Part shown: in pieces, positions 23,390 through 31,404 of the stretch
Layout: each line of letters starts with the position of its first letter
How positions within the stretch are numbered: position 1 is the first letter of the stretch
Source: Trueperaceae bacterium
Lineage (GTDB): Bacteria > Deinococcota > Deinococci > Deinococcales > Trueperaceae
Direction of reading: 5' to 3'
Length of the DNA stretch: 33,471 nt
NCBI GenBank assembly: GCA_020431825.1
Contig: JAGQHN010000002.1
Span: 57,859 to 91,329 of the forward strand
Notes under the pieces: model-generated
Told to the model about the DNA's origin: nothing
Seen by the model: the letters and a program-made list of their open reading frames with translations, nothing else
Database searches by the model: none
Program-made: the position numbers and the translations under genes

Positions 23390-24292
23390 ATGAATAGTGG
23401 CTACACCTACCGCGAACAACTAGGAAAAAAAGCCAGAGGTCACACGGTTTTATCCTATTTGAGTAGCTATTATCGGCACTCGAGCCCGGGCCAGTGGCAG
23501 GAGCGAATTGAGAGGGCTGAGGTTTTTGTTAACGAAAAAAGGGCTAACGCAAACGACCTTCTAAAGGCGGGTGAGGTGCTTAGCTGGCGGCGACCGCCCT
23601 GGCAAGAAGAGGAGGTTCCGAAAACCTTTGACCTCATTTATGAAGATAGTGATGTGTTGCTTGTGGCCAAACCCAGTGGCTTGCCCACGGTGCCAGCGGG
23701 TGGTTTTCTGGAAAATACCTTAGTCCATCTTGTTAAAAGTCTTGTTCCTGAGGCTAACCCGGTTCACAGGTTGGGCCGTGCTACCTCTGGTTTGGTGCTG
23801 TTTAGCAAGACGCGACAGGGGGCTCGAGGGCTGGGTAAAGGCTGGGAACAAGAGGTCGAAAAAATCTATCTGGCCTTAGCAGAAGGGTCGGCACTTAAAG
23901 GTAGCTACATGATTACAGAGAAGATTGGTCCTGTTAACCATACACGTCTTGGCACTGTACACGCTGCAAATTCTCTTGGCAAGCCATCTCTTAGTGAAGC
24001 CTGGGTACTGGCAAGAAGAGATGGTCAGACCTTATTTAAGGTAAGGCTTGGTACAGGGAGACCTCACCAGATTCGTATTCACCTGGCAGCGATAGGACAT
24101 CCTTTAACAGGCGATCCTCTTTACGCCAGAGGTGGACAGCCTTTAGCTAATGCTGGTCTACCCGGAGAGGGTGGCTACTATCTTCACGCGCATACCCTCG
24201 AGTTCAAGCATCCACGAACCGGGCAACGCCTAAGATTTGAAGCTATCCCGCCAGAAGTGTTGAGCTTGGACAATTTTGCCGTGCCTCAGTAA
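23390..24292 (+). CDS. RluA-family pseudouridine synthase with Asp-to-Gly at catalytic position
   Basis: 300 residues. An S4-like N-terminus (about 15-70, VLSYLSSYYRHSSPGQWQERI) is followed by the RluA catalytic domain: 'IYEDSDVLLVAKPSGLP', 'PVHRLGRATSGLVLFSKT', 'RTG'-type KVRLGTGRPHQIRIHLAAIGHPL and 'GDPLYAR'. The catalytic aspartate of the HRLD motif is Gly129 (HRLGR, codon GGC at 23774-23776). RluA enzymes isomerise uridine to pseudouridine in rRNA or tRNA, and this Asp is the nucleophile or base in characterised members. An HRLGR subfamily may exist, so activity could be altered rather than lost. ATG 23390 is 23 nt after the SulP stop; no clear Shine-Dalgarno. Confidence 0.85.
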   Translation: MNSGYTYREQLGKKARGHTVLSYLSSYYRHSSPGQWQERIERAEVFVNEKRANANDLLKAGEVLSWRRPPWQEEEVPKTFDLIYEDSDVLLVAKPSGLPTVPAGGFLENTLVHLVKSLVPEANPVHRLGRATSGLVLFSKTRQGARGLGKGWEQEVEKIYLALAEGSALKGSYMITEKIGPVNHTRLGTVHAANSLGKPSLSEAWVLARRDGQTLFKVRLGTGRPHQIRIHLAAIGHPLTGDPLYARGGQPLANAGLPGEGGYYLHAHTLEFKHPRTGQRLRFEAIPPEVLSLDNFAVPQ

Positions 24293-24487
24293 CTGGAACT
24301 TGTGAGCTTTTGATTTCAAACTGAGCCGTCAAGCCTTGTTAAATTGCTGAAAGCAGCCAGGCGCTTAATGGTTTCTAGAACTAAACGACTCTTGCTGCAC
24401 TATTACTTAATCCCTTAAAAACATTCTTTTACGATGACAGGGCTCGAGCAATTTGATATAAGAATAGAAAAATATGGGTGAGTCTTT

Positions 24488-25354
24488 ATGAAAACCAAAG
24501 AAAATACTGCTCGTTTACTTATTTCATGTGCTGATAGACCAGGGATTGTTGCCACTGTTTCGCAGTTTTTAGCGGCGCAGGGTGCTAACATTCTTGACTC
24601 GAGGCAGCACAGTACCGACCCTGAAGCCGGACGCTTTTTTATGCGTATGGTTTTTTATCTTGACGATCTGATTAACAAACGTGAAGCGCTAGACAAGGCT
24701 TTTCAAAGCGAAGTAGCAGAGCGGTTTGCCATGGATTACCGGTTTAGCCGGGCAGATAGACGTAAGCGCATGGCGATTTTGGTTTCAAAGTATGATCACT
24801 GCCTGTTAGAGCTTTTATGGAAATGGCAGCGTGAAGAGCTCGAGGTTGATATTCCTCTGGTTATTTCCAATCATGATGACCTGCGCAAAATGGTTGAATC
24901 TTACGGCTTAGCCTATTACTACCTGCCGCTTACCAAAGACACCAAACCAGCCCAAGAGACCGAAATTGACCGCTTATTGCAGGAGCACAACATTGATTTT
25001 GCCGTGCTGGCACGCTATATGCAAATTTTGAGCAAAAATCTGGCAGAGAAGTACAGTTCGCGCATCATCAATATTCATCATTCGTTTTTACCTGCTTTTA
25101 TTGGCGCTAACCCGTACAAAAAAGCCTATGAGCGCGGTGTTAAATTGATTGGTGCTACCGCTCACTATGTCACCGATGATCTGGATGAAGGGCCAATTAT
25201 TGAGCAGGATGTTGAGCGGGTAAGTCACCGCGATCAGGTGGATGATCTGGTCAGGATTGGCCGGGATATTGAGCGCAAAGTGCTGGCAAAGGCTGTGCAG
25301 GCGCACGTTGAAGACCGGGTTATTATTTTTGAGAACAAGACGGTTGTCCTATAA
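24488..25354 (+). CDS. purU: Formyltetrahydrofolate deformylase
   Basis: 288 residues. Hydrolyses 10-formyl-THF to THF and formate, balancing one-carbon pools. An N-terminal ACT domain (about 8-85; [25 protein letters not shown]) is followed by a formyl-transferase domain with '[14 protein letters not shown]', 'NHDDLRK', the catalytic region '[17 protein letters not shown]' and '[20 protein letters not shown]', the PurU-specific block. Length is typical. The ATG is preceded by GGTGAG; an AT-rich TATAAG sits near 24456. It stands as its own unit with about 195 bp upstream. Confidence 0.95.
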   Translation: MKTKENTARLLISCADRPGIVATVSQFLAAQGANILDSRQHSTDPEAGRFFMRMVFYLDDLINKREALDKAFQSEVAERFAMDYRFSRADRRKRMAILVSKYDHCLLELLWKWQREELEVDIPLVISNHDDLRKMVESYGLAYYYLPLTKDTKPAQETEIDRLLQEHNIDFAVLARYMQILSKNLAEKYSSRIINIHHSFLPAFIGANPYKKAYERGVKLIGATAHYVTDDLDEGPIIEQDVERVSHRDQVDDLVRIGRDIERKVLAKAVQAHVEDRVIIFENKTVVL

Positions 25355-25393
25355 AACAGCTCTGGCATCTATGGTAAACTTTTAGCGCTCGAG

Positions 25394-25411
25394 CGTGGTC
25401 CTTGCGCCACG
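25394..25411 (+). other. Leader hairpin upstream of fpr
   Basis: CGTGG (25394-25398) and CCACG (25407-25411) pair across 8 nt, next to a palindromic CGCTCGAGCG. It lies 35 bp upstream of the reductase start and could structure its 5' leader. Confidence 0.3.
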
Positions 25412-25445
25412 TCCTAAGTCTGGTTTATTCCTCTAAAGGAGGTTT

Positions 25446-26819
25446 ATGATGTCTGAGTCCCGCCCCTTGCGTGTGGCGATTATTGGTGCTGGCCCAAGTG
25501 GCTTTTATGCGGCAGAGGCACTGGCAAAAGAACTGGAACATGTCTCGGTTGATCTCTTTGACCGCCTGCCAACGCCTTATGGTCTGGTGCGTTTTGGAGT
25601 GGCTCCCGATCACCAGAAAATTAAGTCAGTAACCAAAATGTACGAAAAAACCGCGCAGCGTGACAATGTACGGTTTCTCGGAAATGTCGCCTTTGGTCAG
25701 GATATTAACCATGAAGATCTAAAGCGTCACTATGATGCCATTATTTATACGGTAGGTGCATCCTCTGACCGCAATCTGTCTATTCCTGGAGAAGAGCTTT
25801 TAGGCAATATGTCGGCTACGGAGTTTGTCGCTTGGTACAACGGACACCCTGATTATGAAGCGCATATCAGCGTAGTAAACGCTGAAGCTGTTGCTGTTAT
25901 TGGCATGGGGAATGTCGCTGTAGATGTGACTCGAGTCTTAGCCAAATCTGTAGATGAGCTTAAAACTTCAGATATTGCCGATCATGCCCTCGAGGTCTTA
26001 AAAGACAGCAAAGTTAAAGATGTCTATATGATCGGTCGCCGCGGTCCGGCTCAGGCCAAATTTACCACCAAAGAAGTACGTGAGCTTGGCGAACTGCTCA
26101 ATGCTGACATTGTGGTTGATGAAGCCGAAATGGAAATAGACGAAGCCAGTCTCGCCTCTATAGAAAATGACCCAACTACCAAGAAAAACATTGAGGTATT
26201 AACTGACTTTGCCAAAAAACCCTTAGAAGGCAAAGGCCGCCGCGTGCATATTCGCTTTTTGGCTTCGCCGGTTGAGGTCATGGGTGATGGCAAAGTGGAA
26301 GCCATTAAACTCGAGAAAAATCGCCTCGAGCCAAGTGGCGATTACATCAATGCAGTAGGCACAGGAGAATACGAAACTTTAGCTGTACAAATGGTCTTGC
26401 GGAGCGTGGGTTACCGCGGAGTGGCTCTTCCGGGTGTGCCGTTTGATGAGCGCCGGGGCGTCATTCCTAATGATAAAGGGGTGGTGCTGGATGCACCTAA
26501 AGGTAAGCCAGTTGGTGGTGAGTATGTGGCCGGTTGGATTAAACGCGGCCCTAGTGGTGTAATTGGCACCAACAAGGCCGATGCTGCTGAAACTGTTGAG
26601 CAGCTTATTGCTCTGCAAGGTGAGGCTGAACTTCACGATGACGTCAACAAAAACCCTGAGGTGGTGCTCGAGCTCTTACAAAACCGAGGCGTGCCCTACA
26701 TCACTTTTGACCAGTGGCTTAAACTTGACAAATTAGAAACCGAGGCGGGTCTGGCCTCAGGTCGCCCAAGAGTCAAGTTAACCAACGTTCAAAAAATGCT
26801 CGAGGCTTGCGCGGATTAG
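25446..26819 (+). CDS. fprA: Ferredoxin-NADP+ reductase, FprA (adrenodoxin reductase) type
   Basis: 457 residues. FAD flavoenzyme passing electrons between NADPH and ferredoxin. An N-terminal dinucleotide motif (GAGPSGFYAAEAL), 'DRLPTPYGLVRFGVAPDHQK', a second Rossmann motif for NADPH ('VAVIGMGNVAVDVTRVL', G-x-G-N-V-A), 'YMIGRRGPAQAKFTTKEVREL', 'VLRSVGYRG' and a C-terminal FAD segment ('YVAGWIKRGPSGVIGTNKADA') define the FprA/adrenodoxin reductase class found in actinobacteria and Deinococcota. AAAGGAGG precedes the start; ATGs at 25446 and 25449 are alternatives. It is probably co-transcribed with nothing else here. Confidence 0.93.
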   Translation: MMSESRPLRVAIIGAGPSGFYAAEALAKELEHVSVDLFDRLPTPYGLVRFGVAPDHQKIKSVTKMYEKTAQRDNVRFLGNVAFGQDINHEDLKRHYDAIIYTVGASSDRNLSIPGEELLGNMSATEFVAWYNGHPDYEAHISVVNAEAVAVIGMGNVAVDVTRVLAKSVDELKTSDIADHALEVLKDSKVKDVYMIGRRGPAQAKFTTKEVRELGELLNADIVVDEAEMEIDEASLASIENDPTTKKNIEVLTDFAKKPLEGKGRRVHIRFLASPVEVMGDGKVEAIKLEKNRLEPSGDYINAVGTGEYETLAVQMVLRSVGYRGVALPGVPFDERRGVIPNDKGVVLDAPKGKPVGGEYVAGWIKRGPSGVIGTNKADAAETVEQLIALQGEAELHDDVNKNPEVVLELLQNRGVPYITFDQWLKLDKLETEAGLASGRPRVKLTNVQKMLEACAD

Positions 26820-26871
26820 GTAAGAGTACGTAAGTGAGGCATTTGGGGATCAGATAAATGAGGCTGAGGCG

Positions 26872-27192
26872 TTGACTCGAGCCTGCTTCGTTATAGCTTC
26901 AGTCCTAAGCTTCGCTTTTGCTGGCATGCTTGGGCTCGAGCTAAGAATGCTAGGTTTTCCCGATGGCTATTTAACTGATTTTGATCGAGCCAAAAGGGTC
27001 TATTATGCTGTTTTTGGGGTTTTAGGTATTGGGCTGGGTCTTTATTTTGGCTATCTTGCCTTTTACCCCTCAAAAGGCAAGTCAAAAAGGTACATTCTCG
27101 GTTCAGCCCTTTTATTTGCCGTGCTTATCCTTTGCTTTTTTGCTCTGCATTTTGCTTTGTCTTTGAGACTTGATAGGGGGCAGGGCGCTTAA
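26872..27192 (+). CDS. Small membrane protein, unknown
   Basis: 106 residues from a TTG start (GAGG close upstream); the first ATG in frame is at 26926. Three hydrophobic segments are visible (about 5-25, 44-63 and 75-97: 'YYAVFGVLGIGLGLYFGYLA', 'ILGSALLFAVLILCFFALHF'), with a charged loop GLELRMLGFPDGYLTDFDRAKRV between the first two. No family was recognised. CTCGAG copies at 26876 and 26935 lie in its 5' part. The reading frame is uninterrupted and hydrophobic throughout, supporting a real gene. Confidence 0.6.
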   Translation: MTRACFVIASVLSFAFAGMLGLELRMLGFPDGYLTDFDRAKRVYYAVFGVLGIGLGLYFGYLAFYPSKGKSKRYILGSALLFAVLILCFFALHFALSLRLDRGQGA

Positions 27193-27310
27193 ACGATAAA
27201 ACTGAAAGTAAAATATCCTACTCCTTAAACTCATCTTTTTTTCAAAATTTGCGGGCTATGTTCGTGCTACTTTGCCTTTAGAGTAACTAACTCTATTTGG
27301 ACGCCATGAG

Positions 27311-27381
27311 GCTTAGCTAGTATTTGGGCGCTTTAGCTAAGCGGAGCAAGTAGCGCAACCGACCAGAGACGTTTCGGTTGC
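27311..27381 (+). other. Two-hairpin 5' leader upstream of lipoprotein gene
   Basis: GCTTAGCTA (27311-27319) pairs with TAGCTAAGC (27334-27342), a perfect 9-bp stem, and GCAACCGA (27355-27362) pairs with TCGGTTGC (27374-27381), followed by CTTTTGCC. The ribosome-binding site (27407-27413) follows 25 nt later. It may be a structured leader or attenuator. Confidence 0.4.
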
Positions 27382-27417
27382 CTTTTGCCTGGGTATTTAA
27401 GTGCGCAAGGAGGCAGC

Positions 27418-28968
27418 ATGAGAGAAGTCAAAGTGCTAGTACTGGCCTTAGTGCTGGGTAGCTTAATAAGTTGTGGGGGCCGCGTAAGTGTTCCTGCACC
27501 CATTCCAAGTAATCCTGAAGAAGGCTCACCTGCACCCCTCGAGGGTCTAGAAAACATCGAGAGGCCGCTGGTCTCGAGCTACTTTCGTATTGTCGAATCA
27601 AAAAATGACACCGAAGTTGTTCAGCAAATGCTGGTACAAGACTTCCTTTATCGCCCCAGACAGTCGGGCTTTTCTGGCTATGAAGGCTGGGATGTCTTAA
27701 CCACGCCCTGGCCCTGGGGTACACCCTCAGGAGATAAATGGCTTTATGTCCGACTAAACCGCGATGCCAAAATGGTTTTAGCCATTAACAAGTGGTCAAC
27801 ACCAGCAGCTTGGTTAGGTGGCTGGCAAAAAGGCAGTTCTTTTGCCAACAATGAAAAAGGCGAAAAAGTTGAGTATCAAACCTTTAGCAAAGATGTCACA
27901 AAGGGAGAAGTGGTTTTGCCTCCTATTCCTGACGCGCAGTATGTTTTGCTTTTTGCCGAGTCTGACGGTTCACCCTCAGCAGAACCTGCTTTGCCTGAAG
28001 GGCAGACAGAGCGACCTCAAGCCAATCAGACCTGTCCAGACTGGCTTAGTAATAGCTGGGTTGCCGCGGGGCCAGATGATCGGCTTTATAAGAGCTGGCA
28101 CCCGCAGATTGACCCAATTTACTGGTGTTACTACCGTCATGAGCATGGTTCTGACCCGAGTCTGGTAGGTTATGAACCTGTTTTTGACTATGTGGCTTAT
28201 TACAACAATCGCCAGAATGAACGCCATGAAGGCTTTAAAGGTTTTGCCCTGATTGATAAAGGGATAGGCTGGTATATAAATGTCCATGCTACCTCTGGCT
28301 TAATTGGGCGGGCCTGTGTACAGTTTCATACGGTAGTGTTTTTTGCTCGCGATATGGCAACCGGGGAAAAGTTACTCGAGCTTTCCTACAAAGGTGACTT
28401 TGGCGCTATTGTCAATGGTAATAACGACGCTCAGGTTATTCAGCCACAACTGGAAAATTGCCCTGATCAAAGCGCTGTTGCCGAGTCAACGCTGGCCAGA
28501 AAAAAACTGCGTATCTTCCAGAATGGTAAAGACCCTGGCAATTATGAACGCTGGGACGGTGGCACCAGTCGCTATCTGGGCATGAGTTTCCCTAACTGGA
28601 GTACCGGGATGGGCATTGACATTCGTGACCCCATGACAGGTTGCAACAATGCCAGTTGTACAGCTGCCAGCTTTACCGAAACTGCTGGAGAACAGCGCAG
28701 CATTCGTTTTCATGAACTAGGTTTCAGCTATAACAATTTACTTGATAAGTCAGATGGTAAAGCCGGAGACGGCTATTTTTACACGGACCCTTATGGCACC
28801 GTGCAGGATGATGACGCTAAAAATACCTTGCGGCAATACATCAAGCCGGGTTTTGAAGCGTTGCTTGATGGTCAGTTTATTACTCAGGATGCCTGGCGAG
28901 GGCTTTACGTCTCAGGAAAACACCAGCCCAGGCTCGAGCTCGAGGATGCGCTGGGTGAAATGAATTAA
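27418..28968 (+). CDS. Large lipoprotein, unknown function
   Basis: 516 residues from ATG 27418 (AAGGAGG at 27407-27413); an in-frame ATG upstream at 27385 would put the hydrophobic signal too far in. The N-terminus reads MREVKVLVLALVLGSLISC, with a lipobox LISC ending at C19, so it is lipid-anchored. It is followed by a Pro/Glu-rich linker (about 25-45). The mature protein is Trp/Tyr/Asp-rich ('TTPWPWGTPSGDKWLYVRL', 'HEHGSDPS', 'YVAYYNNRQNERHEGFKGF', 'GWYINVHATSG', 'CVQFHTVVFFARD'), with several Cys residues that may pair. Not recognised as a named family; a secreted or surface carbohydrate- or metal-related role is conceivable but unsupported. Confidence 0.75.
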   Translation: MREVKVLVLALVLGSLISCGGRVSVPAPIPSNPEEGSPAPLEGLENIERPLVSSYFRIVESKNDTEVVQQMLVQDFLYRPRQSGFSGYEGWDVLTTPWPWGTPSGDKWLYVRLNRDAKMVLAINKWSTPAAWLGGWQKGSSFANNEKGEKVEYQTFSKDVTKGEVVLPPIPDAQYVLLFAESDGSPSAEPALPEGQTERPQANQTCPDWLSNSWVAAGPDDRLYKSWHPQIDPIYWCYYRHEHGSDPSLVGYEPVFDYVAYYNNRQNERHEGFKGFALIDKGIGWYINVHATSGLIGRACVQFHTVVFFARDMATGEKLLELSYKGDFGAIVNGNNDAQVIQPQLENCPDQSAVAESTLARKKLRIFQNGKDPGNYERWDGGTSRYLGMSFPNWSTGMGIDIRDPMTGCNNASCTAASFTETAGEQRSIRFHELGFSYNNLLDKSDGKAGDGYFYTDPYGTVQDDDAKNTLRQYIKPGFEALLDGQFITQDAWRGLYVSGKHQPRLELEDALGEMN

Positions 28969-28992
28969 ACTCTAAAGCATTTCTGCTTTTAG

Positions 28993-29021
28993 TCTGCTAG
29001 GCTTGGGTCTGGCAGATTTTT
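28993..29021 (+). terminator. Rho-independent terminator candidate
   Basis: TCTGC (28993-28997) pairs with GCAGA (29012-29016) and is followed by TTTTT (29017-29021). It lies just after the lipoprotein stop, before the next promoter region. Confidence 0.45.
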
Positions 29022-29094
29022 GTTTGTCTCAAACTTTCGGTGGATGATAGAGGCGTGAAAGCTTTTTAGACTCGAGCAAACCTCAGGAGCAACT

Positions 29095-30120
29095 ATGGAT
29101 TCGGTATCACTCAAGCAAGCAAAGCAGATAAAGTCAGCAGTAAATGATCTCTGGCATCTTGGAACCCTGCCTGTTCTGGCACTGGGTACGCTTTCAGGCG
29201 TGCTGGGTATTTACTGGGATATTGCCTGGCATATTGATAAAGGGCGAGATAGCTTTTTTACCCCTCCCCATAATTTTATTTATAGCGCCATGCTGATAGT
29301 TCTGGTAATGGCTGTTTACACGCTCATTCGTGACCGTAGACAAAGTCATCTACACTTTAAGCTTGGGAGTTTGCGTTTGCAGCCGGGTATCATTATCGTG
29401 GCACTTGGCGCTGCCATCACTTTATTTTTTGCACCAGCCGACGATCTCTGGCACCGACTCTTTGGTGCTGATATAACCCTCTGGGCTCCGATGCACCTGA
29501 TTGGTCTCTTGGGCTTAACGCTGGCAACCTTGGGCGGCTTTATAGCTACTCAGATTGAGGCCGATTTGAACCCTGAGCAAAAGCGCTTATTTCAAAATCT
29601 AAGTATCTATTTTGCCATTATGTTTTTAGCCTGGTGCATGCTACTGCTTGCAGAATATGAATTTGGCGTACCCGTTTTCCCCATGTGGGTGGGCATTGCG
29701 CTGCTGAGCGCCTTACCCAGCTTTATTCTTTTTCTTATCGCCAAGTTGCGGCCGTTTCTTTACGCCGCAACGTTAACCTCGCTAGGCTTTACTCTCTTTA
29801 GGCTGCTGATAGCTGCCTGGCTCATTTTTTCCGATAGCAGACTTGATTGGGCAGGGGAAACGCGGCCAGCTATTCCACTGCTCATTGTAACGGGCATCCT
29901 GGCAGATTGGCTGGTGCAAAGAAAAGTCAACTGGCTACTTGCCGGGCTTATTCTGGCAGTCAGTAGTTTTTTGAGTAACTGGTTACTTGTCCTGACACTG
30001 GGCAATGGCAACTGGTATCTTCAGGCGCTTGCCTGGGGTTTGGTTGGGGGGCTTGTCTTGTCTGTCTTACTGAGTCGTTTGGCAGTTGCGTCTGCTCGAG
30101 CTTTGGATCTGCGTTCATGA
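29095..30120 (+). CDS. Polytopic membrane protein with duplicated DxxWH..GxD..P(x)H motif
   Basis: 341 residues, about eight to nine membrane segments, not recognised. A striking motif occurs twice: D42-x2-W45-H46-x3-G50-x-D52-x5-P58-H59 and D116-x2-W119-H120-x3-G124-x-D126-x5-P132-x-H134. Each copy supplies two His and two Asp, at or near membrane edges, suggestive of metal or haem coordination and an internal duplication. AGGAG (29085-29089) precedes the ATG by 5 nt. Its stop overlaps the next start (ATGA at 30117-30120), so the downstream anchored protein is very probably its partner. The role is unknown; copper handling or assembly of a membrane metalloenzyme would be one hypothesis. Confidence 0.7.
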   Translation: MDSVSLKQAKQIKSAVNDLWHLGTLPVLALGTLSGVLGIYWDIAWHIDKGRDSFFTPPHNFIYSAMLIVLVMAVYTLIRDRRQSHLHFKLGSLRLQPGIIIVALGAAITLFFAPADDLWHRLFGADITLWAPMHLIGLLGLTLATLGGFIATQIEADLNPEQKRLFQNLSIYFAIMFLAWCMLLLAEYEFGVPVFPMWVGIALLSALPSFILFLIAKLRPFLYAATLTSLGFTLFRLLIAAWLIFSDSRLDWAGETRPAIPLLIVTGILADWLVQRKVNWLLAGLILAVSSFLSNWLLVLTLGNGNWYLQALAWGLVGGLVLSVLLSRLAVASARALDLRS

Positions 30121-30647
30121 GGCGCGTCATCCTTTTGTTGTTGCTTTTATGCGGTAGTTTGGCTATGGCTCAGTGGCAGGGTAAGCAGGGCTCGAGTGTC
30201 ACCCTCACCATTGATTACCAGGGTTTAAATCAACCCAGTACTCTCACCGTGATAACCAGTCCTGAAGTCAAAGGCGAACTGCTGATAGATTTGCATTTTC
30301 GGGGTCCTGATGAAGCCAGGTTAGGTAAAACTCTGGTACGTCCTCTAAGAAACGGCGAACTCAGTTTTCCTTATACCTTTGATCAGACAGGCGAGTGGGG
30401 TGTCTGGATGCGCTATGGTACAGGCATTGATACCTATCAGGAATATATTCGTTTTACTTTAGCTGAAGGGCCAAGGGTGCGGAACTATGGCGGGCTTTTT
30501 GAGGGCGATCTGGCAAGCAGCGTTCCGGGATTTGTTCAGCCTTTAGGCTTTGCCATTTTTGGCTTTTTACTCCTCATAAGCCTAGTTACGCTGATTTTCA
30601 CCATTCGCTGGGTTGCGCATAAAAAGAGGCTTATTCAGCCTGTATAA
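30117..30647 (+). CDS. Exported, C-terminally anchored protein coupled to twin-motif membrane protein
   Basis: 176 residues. A cleavable signal peptide (about 1-18, MRRVILLLLLLCGSLAMAQ) is followed by a beta-rich extracytoplasmic domain (about 20-125; VTLTIDYQGLNQPSTLTVIT, 'FPYTFDQTGEWGVWMRYGTG') reminiscent of Ig-like/FixH-type folds, then a C-terminal transmembrane helix (about 142-165, GFAIFGFLLLISLVTLIFTI) and a basic tail (RWVAHKKRL). Its start overlaps the stop of the upstream gene by 4 nt. Its stop overlaps the end of the convergent zinc-motif gene by 13 bp. No family name is assigned; it probably forms a complex with the upstream membrane protein. Confidence 0.75.
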   Translation: MRRVILLLLLLCGSLAMAQWQGKQGSSVTLTIDYQGLNQPSTLTVITSPEVKGELLIDLHFRGPDEARLGKTLVRPLRNGELSFPYTFDQTGEWGVWMRYGTGIDTYQEYIRFTLAEGPRVRNYGGLFEGDLASSVPGFVQPLGFAIFGFLLLISLVTLIFTIRWVAHKKRLIQPV

Positions 30648-31375
30648 CCGCAAACGCCCATCCGCGGGGAATTAACTATAGGCATATAGGGATAATCATC
30701 CCAGCCTCTGGCATGTGTTTTGCAGTAAAAAGGGTTTTCTTCATCGTACATTTTTTCACTGTGAAGCACAGTAGCAGGTTTGCCACATTTGACACAGGTC
30801 CATTCGGGTAGTTTATTGCGGGCTAAAAGGCGCAGTTTGTCTGATATCTTCCCCTCGCGCTCAGACACAACCTTTAATTTTAGATGGGTGGTTGAGCCAA
30901 AATCATACTCGTGCTCAAAGCTTAGACCCTCTTCAAAAATCTCGGAGATTTTTACATCCATACCCCGTTCGCGTCTTCGAGCTGGCCAGCGTGATTCGGG
31001 AATGCCGCGCTCTTTTAACAAGGCAAAAAGTTGCTCCTCTGCTTCCGCTTCCATAGCCTCGTCTTCTTCATCGCCCTCATAAGAAACATCATAAAAGGTA
31101 TCGCCAATGGTAAAGGCACTTAAATGCCCACAGCACTCGAGCCAGATATCTCTTAAAAACTGGTCTAATACCCGAAGGGTCGCAGTTTCTTTGATTTCAA
31201 CATCCAACCAATATTCAGGTGCATAGCTTGCTTCAATCCTGAGTCGAAAAATCCTGCTGGGTTTGCCTGTAGATAAGTCATGATTGGCAGGACAGGTTGC
31301 CAGATGCCGAGTTAAGCCTGCTTTTGTTGATTCATAACCACAAAGATTACATGTACCGCGAGATTGCTTTGCCAT
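30635..31375 (-). CDS. pRiA4b ORF-3-like protein with zinc-binding ends
   Basis: 246 residues. The central region (about 40-175; FRLRIEASYAPEYWLDVEIK, 'LRVLDQFLRDIWLECCGHLS', 'FEHEYDFGSTTHLKLKV') matches the plasmid pRiA4b ORF-3-like domain, found alone and near IS elements; its biochemical role is unknown. The N-terminus has a C2H2-like finger (CNLCGYESTKAGLTRHLATC) and the C-terminus a possible zinc ribbon (CVKCGKPATVLHS...YCKTH). The ATG follows TATACT (minus; plus 31382-31387) by 6 nt with no Shine-Dalgarno. Not a transposase; the acidic middle (GDEEDEAMEAEAEEQL) is a spacer. Confidence 0.72.
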   Translation of the reverse strand: MAKQSRGTCNLCGYESTKAGLTRHLATCPANHDLSTGKPSRIFRLRIEASYAPEYWLDVEIKETATLRVLDQFLRDIWLECCGHLSAFTIGDTFYDVSYEGDEEDEAMEAEAEEQLFALLKERGIPESRWPARRRERGMDVKISEIFEEGLSFEHEYDFGSTTHLKLKVVSEREGKISDKLRLLARNKLPEWTCVKCGKPATVLHSEKMYDEENPFYCKTHARGWDDYPYMPIVNSPRMGVCGYTG

Positions 31376-31381
31376 GACTTT

Positions 31382-31387
31382 AGTATA
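31382..31387 (-). promoter_or_regulatory. -10-like hexamer for pRiA4b-like gene
   Basis: On the minus strand, TATACT is followed by 6 nt (AAAGTC) and the ATG, giving the leaderless arrangement. Confidence 0.45.
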
Positions 31388-31404
31388 GGCATAGTTTGCT
31401 TATT

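Noticed and set aside
27428-27724. 98-codon open frame on the minus strand opposite the lipoprotein gene
   Set aside because: Shadow of the lipoprotein coding sequence, with no start signal and no domain.
30635-31375. pRiA4b-like gene as part of an insertion sequence
   Set aside because: No transposase, no terminal inverted repeats or target duplication around it.
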